64,000 nucleotides of DNA from an uncultured Collinsella sp. (lineage in GTDB: Bacteria > Actinomycetota > Coriobacteriia > Coriobacteriales > Coriobacteriaceae), in assembly GCA_934654835.1 (NCBI GenBank), contig CAKUGY010000009.1:1-64000 (forward strand). The letters run 5' to 3'. This document shows positions 17,001-25,400 of this stretch, piece after piece. Positions within the stretch are counted from its first letter, which is position 1; each line of letters opens with the position of its first letter. The notes below the pieces were generated by a model. It was not told the DNA's origin and searched no databases. It was given only the letters and a program-made list of their open reading frames with translations. The position numbers and the translations under genes are program-made.

Positions 17001-17792
17001 TTATTTTGCAAAATAGAGCTTGGGATGACTGCGGCTGCTCTCGATTGCCGCTGTCATGATGCCCTCGTTGTCTCCATCAACGATGATGCCATCGAGGTCA
17101 TCGATCTGAGCAGACTGATAAAAACTGGTCTTGTTGAACTTTCCCTGGTCAACCATCATGTAGCCCTGGTTTGAGTTGGTCAGATACGTGCGCTTGATCA
17201 TGGCCGAGAAGTCATGCTCGACGGTAAAGCCGTGGTCGGGATGGAATCCGTCCGCGCTCACAAATGCCTTGTCGGCATGAAGCTTACTCATGCAGTCGAG
17301 CGTCAGCGCGCCCGCGAGATAGAGGTGACCCTTGCGCACGGAGCCGCCCAGCAGCACTACCGAAGCATTGGGCAGATTAAAGCTGGCATAGTTTGCGATG
17401 GCAAGATCGCCGGTGATGATGGTGATATCGCGTTTGTCCATGAGGGCTTTAGTGAAGTAAAAGGCCGTGGTGCCGATGTCAATCACCAGAACGTCACCAT
17501 CGTCAACAAGGGTTGCCGCGGTCGCGGCGATTGCCTCCTTGGCCTCGACCTGGACATTGATGCGCTCTTCGGGATACGAAATGGCATTGGAACGAGAAAG
17601 CGATACCGCTCCGCCACGTACGCGACGCAATTTGCCTTCCGATTCCAGCGAGACGAGGTCGTGTCGCGCGGTAACTTCCGAAACCGAAAAGCGGCGAACG
17701 ATGTCGGATACCGAGATATTTGGCTTTTCGGCCAGCCAGTTCATGATAAATCGCTGACGTTCGGCCGGAGAAAGGTCTGAAGTTGATGCCAT
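17001..17792 (-). CDS. DeoR-family transcriptional repressor
   Basis: This is a 263-residue regulator. A DeoR helix-turn-helix at residues 1-60 contains ISVSDIVRRFSVSEVTARHDL, followed by GKLRRVRGGAV. The effector domain has DIGTTAFYF and DKAFVSADGFHPDHGF typical of the DeoR sugar-phosphate sensor fold. The ATG at 17792 has AAGGAG upstream. It is divergent from the transaldolase/PTS operon and is its probable repressor, with a phosphorylated sugar as likely inducer. A perfect inverted repeat at 17809-17835, just upstream, suggests autoregulation. Confidence 0.88.
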   Translation of the reverse strand: MASTSDLSPAERQRFIMNWLAEKPNISVSDIVRRFSVSEVTARHDLVSLESEGKLRRVRGGAVSLSRSNAISYPEERINVQVEAKEAIAATAATLVDDGDVLVIDIGTTAFYFTKALMDKRDITIITGDLAIANYASFNLPNASVVLLGGSVRKGHLYLAGALTLDCMSKLHADKAFVSADGFHPDHGFTVEHDFSAMIKRTYLTNSNQGYMMVDQGKFNKTSFYQSAQIDDLDGIIVDGDNEGIMTAAIESSRSHPKLYFAK

Positions 17793-17808
17793 AAGTCGCT
17801 CCTTTTGA

Positions 17809-17835
17809 ACGAAAGGCAAAAGAAATGCCTTTCGT
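17809..17835. promoter_or_regulatory. Inverted repeat upstream of the DeoR gene, candidate operator
   Basis: ACGAAAGGCA and TGCCTTTCGT are perfect 10-bp arms separated by seven bases, starting 17 bases before the deoR-type ATG. The CGAAAG core is usual for DeoR-family sites. Confidence 0.6.
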
Positions 17836-18024
17836 ATTCGAAATATAACGTATCGATATGAAAAGAACAAGGCATAATCGAATGAACAAAATGAATGATA
17901 TGGCATGTTCTTACATCATAAGTAGCGGATGGCGTGCACGTAAATGGCCTATAAAGAGTTTTGTTCTGAAAGTGTTGCCGAAAAGAGATACGTTCACGCC
18001 CGATAATCGACCGTTCGCGGAAAG

Positions 18025-18112
18025 TTGACAATTGAGCTTTCGATAGCTTTTGAAATAGTTTATAAAAGAAAGCCGAGAAGCTTTTGAAACAAAGAAAAAA
18101 GCTTTCGATAGC
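18025..18112 (+). promoter_or_regulatory. Promoter/operator region of the transaldolase-PTS operon
   Basis: A TTGACA hexamer (18025-18030) is followed by four AGCTTT boxes. AGCTTTCGATAGC occurs at 18035-18047 and 18100-18112. AGCTTTTGAAA occurs at 18045-18055 and 18079-18089. TATAAA at 18061-18066 could be the -10, with TTTCGA 17 bases upstream. The boxes overlap the promoter and resemble repressor sites. The rest of the 17793-18140 gap is AT-rich regulatory DNA with no gene. Confidence 0.5.
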
Positions 18113-18140
18113 AATAGTGATAGATGAGAAAGGACCGAAC

Positions 18141-18851
18141 ATGGCAATCAAGGTGTTTGCCGACGGCGCTAACCTCGAGGGCATGCTTGACATGCATGAC
18201 AATGGCAACGTTCAGGGCTTCACGACCAATCCTTCCCTTATGAAGGCCGGTGGCGTGACTGACTACCGCGCTTTTGCCAAGACGGTTCTTGAGCACATCA
18301 CCGATGTGTCGGTCTCTTTTGAGGTGTTTGCCGACGACGAGGCGGGTATGGAGGCCGAGGCTCGCGAGATTGCAACTTGGGCGGACAACGTCTACGTTAA
18401 GATCCCGGCGCTCAACACCAAGGGCGAGTCCACCGCCGCGCTGGTCAAGCGTCTTTCCGCCGATGGTATCAAGGTGAATGTCACCACCATCTTCACGCCC
18501 GAGCAGGTCGACGAGTTCGTTGATGCCGTTTCTGCCGAGACCCCCTCTATTCTGTCCATCTTCGCCGGTCGTATCGCCGATACCGGCGTTGATCCGCTGC
18601 CCCTCATGGCAGAGTCCGTAAAGAAGGCCGCCGTTAAGCCCGCTGCCGAGGTTCTCTGGGCGTCCACGCGTGAGGTGCTCAACATCTTCCAGGCAGAGTC
18701 TGTTGGCTGCCAGATCATCACGGTCCCCAATGCCCTTCTTGCCAAGCGCAAGAATTTCGGGAAAGATTTGCTTGAGTACTCGCTTGATACGGTCAAGGGC
18801 TTTGCCCGCGACATTCAGGCGCTTGGTTTTCACATCCTGCCCGAGGAGTAG
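18141..18851 (+). CDS. Transaldolase-family (FSA/TalC-like) aldolase, copy 1
   Basis: This 236-residue protein belongs to the short transaldolase/fructose-6-phosphate aldolase family. Family marks are FADGANLEGM (residues 6-15), GFTTNPSLM (26-34) and VYVKIP, whose Lys87 is the expected Schiff-base residue, then NVTTIFT and a C-terminal GFHIL. The ATG at 18141 follows GAAAGGA. It is the first gene of an operon with EIIA, EIIB and EIIC genes, ten bases before EIIA, so it probably acts on the sugar phosphate that PTS imports. A second copy, roughly four-fifths identical by eye, lies at 21447. Aldolase or transaldolase activity cannot be told apart from sequence alone. Confidence 0.85.
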   Translation: MAIKVFADGANLEGMLDMHDNGNVQGFTTNPSLMKAGGVTDYRAFAKTVLEHITDVSVSFEVFADDEAGMEAEAREIATWADNVYVKIPALNTKGESTAALVKRLSADGIKVNVTTIFTPEQVDEFVDAVSAETPSILSIFAGRIADTGVDPLPLMAESVKKAAVKPAAEVLWASTREVLNIFQAESVGCQIITVPNALLAKRKNFGKDLLEYSLDTVKGFARDIQALGFHILPEE

Positions 18852-18860
18852 GGGACGAGC

Positions 18861-19307
18861 ATGCTGACCGATCTTCTTAAGCCCGAGCTTGTTGCCTGCC
18901 ATGTCGAGGCCTCCGATTGGGAGGAGGCGATCAAGGCGTGCGGCAAGTTGCTCGTAGACGCCGGCAAATGCGACCAGAGCTATGTCGACGCCATGATTTC
19001 ATCGGTTCACAAATTTGGTCCCTATATGGTTCTGGAAGAGGGCATCGCCATGCCCCATGCCCAGGCCGATGGCAACGTGAGCGAAGCGGGAATCTGCATC
19101 GTCACGCTTGATCCTGCGGTTGCGTTTGGACATGAGGATTTCGATCCGGTTCACGTGCTCGTGGGCATCTGCGCGCCCGACCCCAAGGCCCATCTTGGCT
19201 GCTTGGCGGAGCTTTCGCAGATGTTCGAGGACGAGGACTGCGTTGCCAAGCTCAGCGCGTGCGATACGCCCGAGCAGGTTCTGGAGACCATGCGTTCATT
19301 CTTTTAG
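18861..19307 (+). CDS. ulaC: PTS EIIA, ascorbate/mannitol-fructose type (UlaC-like)
   Basis: This is a 148-residue EIIA domain of the type-2 (mannitol/fructose, UlaC) fold. The phospho-acceptor His lies in EEGIAMPHAQ near residue 68, and the family segment GHEDFDPVHVLVGICAPD follows. It accepts phosphate from HPr and passes it to the EIIB encoded 76 bases downstream. Gene order EIIA-EIIB-EIIC matches ascorbate-type systems. The UlaC label reflects family resemblance; the substrate here is unproven. Confidence 0.85.
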   Translation: MLTDLLKPELVACHVEASDWEEAIKACGKLLVDAGKCDQSYVDAMISSVHKFGPYMVLEEGIAMPHAQADGNVSEAGICIVTLDPAVAFGHEDFDPVHVLVGICAPDPKAHLGCLAELSQMFEDEDCVAKLSACDTPEQVLETMRSFF

Positions 19308-19383
19308 GCCTTAATGGCACGGCGATGCGTCGCCGCTTTTGGATAGACGGGAAACCCGTCACGTGTAGGAGAGGAAGGTTGCC

Positions 19384-19659
19384 ATGCATATCATCACCGT
19401 ATGCGGAAACGGCATCGGGTCCAGCCTGATGCTCGCTGGCAAAGTCGAGGAGCTTTGCGAGGAGGAGGGCATCAAGGCCGACGTTGAGTCTATGGACCTG
19501 AACGGTGCTTCTTCCGCAAATCCGGATCTGTTCATTACCGTTAAGGAACTCGCCCCCGAGCTTCACGGTAACGTTGTGATCGTTCGCAGCTATGTGAACA
19601 AGAAGAAGATCCGCGAAGACGCCCTCGAGGCAATCAAGGCGGCAGCCGCTAACGCCTAA
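19384..19659 (+). CDS. ulaB: PTS EIIB, ascorbate type (UlaB-like)
   Basis: This is a 91-residue EIIB protein. The phospho-acceptor Cys lies in the N-terminal loop TVCGNGIGSSLML (near residue 7), typical of lactose/ascorbate-family EIIB. AGGAGAGGAAGG precedes the ATG. It relays phosphate from the adjacent EIIA to sugar bound by the UlaA-like permease. It is the third gene of the operon that starts at 18141. Confidence 0.87.
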   Translation: MHIITVCGNGIGSSLMLAGKVEELCEEEGIKADVESMDLNGASSANPDLFITVKELAPELHGNVVIVRSYVNKKKIREDALEAIKAAAANA

Positions 19660-19730
19660 AGCGGCACAAAAAAGGGCGGTTCCCTGTGGAAGAGGGAAAC
19701 GCGCCCACGTTAAAAAGAAAGGAAGCCCAG

Positions 19731-21122
19731 ATGCAAGTCATCCTTCCCATACTTGAGTTTATCCAATCGATTCTGACCAAGCCAGCATGGATTATGGGCC
19801 TGTTCGCTTTTGTCGGCCTTGTCGCGCTTAAGCGTCCCGCCCACAAGGTGATGACGGGCACCCTGAAGCCGATCCTTGGCTACATCATGCTGTCCGCTGG
19901 CGCCGCTGTTGTTCAGGAGAACCTTGCTCCGCTGGGTACCTTCATCGAGACCGGTTTCCACATCACCGGCGTCGTGCCCAACAACGAGGTCGTCGTTTCG
20001 ATGGCCCAGAGCGTCCTCGGCGTTCAGACCATGATGATCCTGATTCTCGGCTACGTCGTGAACATTATCATTGCTCGCTTTACCAAGTTTAAGTACATCT
20101 TCCTGACGGGCCATCACAGCATGTTCATGGCTTGCCTGCTGTCTGCTGTTCTGCAGGCATCTGGCTTCGAGGATGTCCAGCTTATCATTGTGGGCGGTAT
20201 GTTCCTGGGCCTCGTGAGCGCCATGCTTCCCGCCGTCGGCCAGCGTTTCACCGAGAAGGTTACGGATGGCGACGAGATCGCCATGGGTCACTTCGGCTCG
20301 CTCGCCTACTATATCTCCGCTGCAGTCGGTACGCTGTTTGCCAAGGACGCCGAGGAGAACAGTACCGAGAAGATCGAGGTTCCCGAGAAGTATGCCTTCC
20401 TGCGCGATACCACCATCTCCACGGCTCTTACCATGGCCTTCTTCTACCTGGTGACTGCTTTTGCTGCCTACATTGCAGACCCTGCAGTTGTTACTGAGAC
20501 CGCTGGCGGCGACAACGTGATTGTCTATGCCCTGACCTGCGCTCTGTCCTTCGCCGTTGGCGTCACCATCGTCTACAACGGCGTCCGCATGATCCTTGCC
20601 GACCTGGTCCCGGCCTTCCAGGGTATCTCCAACAAGCTGATCCCCGGTGCCATCCCCGCTGTCGACTGCGCCGTCTTCTTCCCCTACGCTCCCACTGCCG
20701 TCATCCTCGGCTTTGTTGCCTCCTTTATCGGTGGCGTGGTCGGTATGTTCATCGTGGGCGCTACCCTGGGCATCTTCATCATCCCGGGCATGGTTCCCCA
20801 CTTCTTCTGCGGCGCCACTGCCGGCATCTACGGCAATGCTACCGGCGGTCGCAAGGGTGCAGCACTCGGTGCTTTCGTCAACGGCCTGCTCATCACCTTT
20901 GCCCCTGCTCTGCTCCTGCCCGTTCTTGATGTCTTCGGCTTCAAGAACACCACGTTCGGCGACTTTGACTTCTCCGTCATTGGTATTACGCTCGGCCGCG
21001 CTGCCGAGGCCTTCGGTACCACCGGTGTCTACGCGATTCTCGCTGTCCTTCTGATCGTTGCCTTTGTCCCCAACTTCATCCACACCAAGGGCGCTGTGAT
21101 CAACCACGTTGAGGAAGAGTAA
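19731..21122 (+). CDS. ulaA: PTS EIIC permease, ascorbate type (UlaA/SgaT-like)
   Basis: This is a 463-residue permease of the UlaA/SgaT family with about eleven membrane segments. Family features are KPAWIMGLFAFVGLVALKR near the start, HKVMTGTLKPILGYIML, and a long GATLGIFIIPGMVPHFFCG loop. The ATG at 19731 is taken because AAAGGAAG lies upstream; a start at 19686 would add a hydrophilic tail not seen in the family. It forms the transport unit with the two preceding EII proteins. The substrate may be ascorbate or another polyol or sugar acid. The neighbouring aldolases rather than ulaDEF suggest something other than the E. coli ascorbate pathway. Confidence 0.88.
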   Translation: MQVILPILEFIQSILTKPAWIMGLFAFVGLVALKRPAHKVMTGTLKPILGYIMLSAGAAVVQENLAPLGTFIETGFHITGVVPNNEVVVSMAQSVLGVQTMMILILGYVVNIIIARFTKFKYIFLTGHHSMFMACLLSAVLQASGFEDVQLIIVGGMFLGLVSAMLPAVGQRFTEKVTDGDEIAMGHFGSLAYYISAAVGTLFAKDAEENSTEKIEVPEKYAFLRDTTISTALTMAFFYLVTAFAAYIADPAVVTETAGGDNVIVYALTCALSFAVGVTIVYNGVRMILADLVPAFQGISNKLIPGAIPAVDCAVFFPYAPTAVILGFVASFIGGVVGMFIVGATLGIFIIPGMVPHFFCGATAGIYGNATGGRKGAALGAFVNGLLITFAPALLLPVLDVFGFKNTTFGDFDFSVIGITLGRAAEAFGTTGVYAILAVLLIVAFVPNFIHTKGAVINHVEEE

Positions 21123-21180
21123 TCCAGGCATACGTTAAGCCCTAATCGGGCGGAGCTCCGATAACCGGCTCCTACACGGA

Positions 21181-21220
21181 AGCGGTGACGTCTCAAATGA
21201 GGCGTCACCGCTTTTTGTTT
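21181..21220 (+). terminator. Terminator of the PTS operon
   Basis: AAGCGGTGACG pairs with CGTCACCGCTT over a 12-base loop, followed by TTTGTTTT. Confidence 0.82.
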
Positions 21221-21290
21221 TGGAGTGGTTGTGAAAACGTGTTGACGAAGCATCGTCTCTGCGCCGTGAGTGGAATCAAACGCAATGAAT

Positions 21291-21307
21291 GGCAAAAACG
21301 TTTTGCC
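21291..21307. promoter_or_regulatory. Palindrome GGCAAAAACGTTTTGCC, candidate LacI/CcpA-type operator
   Basis: Seven-base arms flank ACG, 140 bases upstream of the second transaldolase. The central ACGTTTT resembles LacI-family sites. Nearby are tandem TAAAACCG repeats (21330-21350). The remainder of 21123-21446 shows no gene. The copy 2 gene therefore seems to have its own control, separate from copy 1. Confidence 0.45.
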
Positions 21308-21446
21308 ACTGGGGCGTTGATATAAAAATGGTAAAACCGTAAAACCGTTCACCGAGAAGGTAAATAACCGCAGTTCACGCCTTGATAAACATAGGTAAAG
21401 TGTTTAGCAGCTCAACGCCCATATGCAAACGAAAGGAATCAGGCAG

Positions 21447-22151
21447 ATGGCAATCAAGGTGTTCGCTGACGGTGCAAACCTCGAGGGCATGCTCGACATG
21501 TGCGAGAACGGCAACGTTCAGGGCTTCACGACCAATCCGTCCCTTATGAAAAAGGGCGGCGTGACGGATTACCGTGCGTTTGCCAAGGAGGTTCTGGCCC
21601 ACATCACCGATGTGTCCGTGTCGTTTGAGGTCTTTGCCGACGACGTCGAGACCATGGAGGTCGAGGCGCGCGAAATTGCCACCTGGGCCGATAACGTCTA
21701 CGTCAAGATTCCGTGCGTGACCACCAAGGGCGAGTCCACCGTCGAGCTGGTCCGTACGCTTTCTGCCGACGGCATCAAGGTCAACGTCACCACCATCTTT
21801 ACGCCTACGCAGGTCGACGAGATGGTCGAGGCCGTTGACGCCGAGACGCCGTCCATCATCTCGCTCTTTGCCGGCCGCATCGCCGACACCGGCGTCGACC
21901 CCATTCCGTTTATGACGGAGTCGGTCAAGAAGGCCGCCGCCAAGCCCAACTGCGAGGTCCTGTGGGCGTCCACGCGTGAGCTTATCAATATTTACCAGGC
22001 GGAAGGATGCGGTTGCCAGATCATTACGGTGCCCAATAGCATCCTGGCCAAGCGCAAGAACATCGGCCGTGATCCGTACGAGGTTTCGCTCGATACCGTG
22101 CGCGGTTTTGCCAAGGATATCGCCGCCCTGGGCTTCCATATCCTGCCGTAA
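21447..22151 (+). CDS. Transaldolase-family (FSA/TalC-like) aldolase, copy 2
   Basis: This 234-residue paralogue of the protein at 18141 keeps all family motifs: FADGANLEGM, GFTTNPSLM, Lys87 in VYVKIP, and NVTTIFT. It ends two residues earlier. The differences, about 43 by eye, are spread along the chain. GAAAGGAATC precedes the ATG at 21447. A terminator separates it from the PTS operon and it has its own upstream palindrome, so it is probably expressed independently. The last 36 bp of this gene recur at 30461-30496 next to the second copy of the downstream repeat. Confidence 0.85.
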   Translation: MAIKVFADGANLEGMLDMCENGNVQGFTTNPSLMKKGGVTDYRAFAKEVLAHITDVSVSFEVFADDVETMEVEAREIATWADNVYVKIPCVTTKGESTVELVRTLSADGIKVNVTTIFTPTQVDEMVEAVDAETPSIISLFAGRIADTGVDPIPFMTESVKKAAAKPNCEVLWASTRELINIYQAEGCGCQIITVPNSILAKRKNIGRDPYEVSLDTVRGFAKDIAALGFHILP

Positions 22152-22378
22152 GCAAAGGCACCCCCTCCGGCGACGTGCAAAAATGCGACTTTTCAGCAAA
22201 GAGGGGCCTCGTTATCGCCCTTGCGGCACGGAACGGCCCCCGTTTTGGCTCTGAAAACGCCAAAACGGGGGCCGTTTTTGCTTTATGGCTCTCTGAGGAG
22301 CCCCTGAGACGCCTCGGAGCCACTGGGAAATGCTGAAAACTCGCCTTTTTGCACGTCGCCGGAGGGGGTACCTTTGCT
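22151..22378. repeat. MITE-like inverted repeat, copy A (48-bp arms)
   Basis: Arms at 22151-22198 and 22331-22378 match over 48 bp with about three mismatches (core CCCCCTCCGGCGACGTGC). The middle contains a terminator-like hairpin, CCCCGTTTTGGC with GCCAAAACGGGG, followed by a T run. The left arm starts on the last base of the transaldolase stop codon. A second copy lies at 30496-30724. Confidence 0.88.
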
Positions 22379-22380
22379 TC

Positions 22381-22415
22381 GCGGCCCCGCCGTGCGTTTT
22401 TGGCGGGGCCGTTTT
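22381..22415 (+). terminator. Rightward terminator
   Basis: CGGCCCCGCC pairs with GGCGGGGCCG, followed by TTTTGCG. It ends transcription from the second transaldolase. Confidence 0.7.
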
Positions 22416-22425
22416 GCGTTGCGCG

Positions 22426-22467
22426 CAAAAAAGAGGGCGCCACGGCTGTGTGGCCGTGGCGCCCTCT
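22426..22467 (-). terminator. Leftward terminator of the MBG-repeat protein gene
   Basis: AGAGGGCGCCACGGC pairs with GCCGTGGCGCCCTCT. On the minus strand it is followed by TTTTTT. Confidence 0.85.
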
Positions 22468-22484
22468 AGGGTGTTTGCGCTGCG

Positions 22485-25400
22485 CTATGCGCGACGCTTG
22501 ATGAACATCAACGCGGCTGCAACGATGATGCCCCCGGCGATTCCCAAGCTCGCGACGATGGCGAGCGTGCGGTCACCCGTGTTGGGGATCTTGGATGTGG
22601 TGCTCGTCGTGGTCGTAACGGTCTTGGTGGTCTTGGTGTTGCCGGGATCTGTAGGATTCGGCGTCGGGCTCGGAGTGGGCTCGGGGTCCGGTTCTGCGGC
22701 ATCAACGACGTTGAATGTCCACCATCCAAAAACGCTTGCGTAGTTGCGCGCGTCGTTGGGCGTGTAGCACGCCAAGAAGCGGCAAGTACCCGTTGCCGTG
22801 AGTGCGGTTTCGGGGGCAACCCATGCCCAGGTGCCCTCATCGTCTGCCGGGAGCTGCAGGTCACCGAGCTTGAGGGCGCTGGTGAGCGGCAGGTCGGGGA
22901 GTGCCGGGTCGGGGTGCGTCGGGTCGGGGTGCGTCGGGTCGGGGTGCGGTGTCGCCTGGGGCTCGGGGACGGCGCGGTAGATGTCAAAGATGGTGGTGAC
23001 GCTGCTGGCGGCGTACTCGTCAGTCTCGGCGACCTCGAAGAGCACGGCGTAGTGGCCGGCGTTGACGGGGGCCGCGTCCAGCTTGGTGAAGTTGTCGTCC
23101 GTGACCTCGAAATAGGTAAGGGTACCGTCTGCGGTCAGGGCCGCGCGCGTGACGCTATTGCGGACCTCGGTCGTGCTCGTGGCGCTATCGTGGACTTCGG
23201 TCGTGATGCTCGCCGGCGCGCCGTCGTAGACCTTGGACGTTACCTCGATGGTCAGCGTGGGCTTGGGCTTTCCGGGCGTGGGCTCAGGGCTAGGCTCGGT
23301 GCCGTCGACAACGTTGAAGCTGAGCACGCATGTCGTGCGGGAGAAGTTCTGCGTGTCGACAGGCGTGTAGACGGCAAGGCCGCTCTCGGTGCCGGCTTCC
23401 GTGATGGCGCACGTGCCGTCGGCCCAACTCCAAGATCCATTGGGGTCGTTGGGAATGGTCACGTCCGCAAAGGCCAGGCCGTCGCGCAGCTCGAGGTCGT
23501 TGAGCTGGGGCGTATCGGGGTTGGGAGTCGCCCGGTAGATGCTGAACGATGCCGTGATGGGTTCGGCGGTGTAGCTGGCCGGGACATTGGCGGAAAGCTC
23601 GGCCAGGTAGGTGCCTGCGTTGGTGGGAGCCTCCTTGAGCTTGGTGGGTACGCCGTTGACGATTTCGTAGTAGGTGAGCGTGCCGAGGTCATTGAGCGCG
23701 TTGCCCGTTACGGGGTCAACGACCGACCAAGTGGCCGTGACGGGCGCGCCGTCGTAGGTCTTGGATGCCACGTCGAGCTTGAGCGTAAGCTGGGTCACCT
23801 CGACCGTGAGCGTGCCGGGGATCACAGTGATACCGCTCTGGTAATTGACCTTGCCGGCATCCGTTAGCTGCGCGTTTGCGACGGTGATGGCGTCTGCGTA
23901 TGTGCCTACAGCAAGGTCGGCGTAGGACGTCACGTCGCTTCCCGTGTCCTGGGAAATCTTCTGGAAGTCGAGCGCGGCGGCAGTCGACTGGATGACGCTA
24001 TCGGCGGTCTCGCCGTCGGCGAGTCCCTCGACCGTAACGACGTATTTGGGCTCGCTGCCGCGCCAGGTGCCGGTGGCGTCCTCCACAGTGATGGTGGGCG
24101 CGGCGGCCTTGCCGATGGTGAACGTGCACGAGGCCTCATCGGCGCGGTAGTTGACCGTATCGGTCACGCGGAGCACGGCCTCGTAGCTGCCCGCGTTCTT
24201 GGGCGCGGCGGCGCCCAGGTCCTCGGTGCGCTCCTTGCCGTCGAGCAGGTAGTAGTTGACCTCGTGGCTGGCGTCGACCTTCTTGCCGGCGGCGTTGGCG
24301 ATCTCCACCGCGGGCTCAACGGGCTTGCCGTCGTAGGTCTTGTCCTCGACCGCGATGGTGCCCGTGACATTGGCGGGCTCGATGGTCAGCGTGCCGGCCA
24401 CCACCTTGATGTTGGACTTGTAGTTGACGGCGCCCTTCTCGCTCAGCTGCGGGTTTGCGACGGTGATGGCATCCTTGTGCTCACCAGCGTCGAGCGCGCC
24501 GTAGTCGAGCTTGGAATCGAGCGCGGCGGTCGTGCCCTGCGCGATAACGTCCTCGGCTTTGTCCCCGCCGACAAGGCCGTTCACCTTAAACGAGTAGGCG
24601 GGCTCGGGCTCGCCGAAGACAACGCTCGCGTCCTTTACGGTGATGGTGGGCGCCGCGGCCTTGGCGATGGTGAAGTCGCAGCGGGCCTCGCAGGCGCTGT
24701 AGTTGGTCTGGGCGGGCACGTTCATGACGACCGTGTAGCTGCCGGCGTCGACGGGCGCCCCGTCGAGCGCCTCGGGCTCGCCGTCGCTGTTGCGGTAGTA
24801 GGTAAGGCTGTAGGAGCTGTCGAGCTTCTCCCCGGAGGTCGGGTCGATGACCGAGCAGGTGACCTCGGCGGGCGTCCCGTCATAGGTCTTGCCCGCGGCG
24901 TCCACGGCGGCCTTGGGCGTCAGCGGGGAGACGGTGAGCGTGCCCGCGATTACGGTGATGGCGTTCTCATAGTTGGCGCCCGCGTCCTTGTTGAGCTGCG
25001 GGTCCTTGACGGTGATGGCGGACGCGTAGACGCCGGCATCGAGACCCTGGTAGCCCTTGTCGCCCGTGACGCCCCGGTCGAGCTCTGCCTTGGTGCCCTT
25101 GGCGAGGACGTCCTTGTCCTTATCGGCAGGAACCAGGCCGGAGACGGTATAGGTGTAGGCGGGCTCGGCGTCGCGCCAGGTGACGGTGACGTCATTTGCG
25201 GTGATGGTCGGTGCCGGGGCCTTGGAGATGGTGAACGTGCACGAGGCCTCGTCGGCGCGGTAGTTGACCGTGTCGGTCACGCGGAGCACGGCCTCATAGC
25301 TGCCCGCGTTCTTGGGCGCGGCGGCGCCCAGGTCCTCGGTGCGCTCCTTGCCGTCGAGCAGGTAGTAGTTGACCTCGTGGCTGGCGTCGACCTTCTTGCC

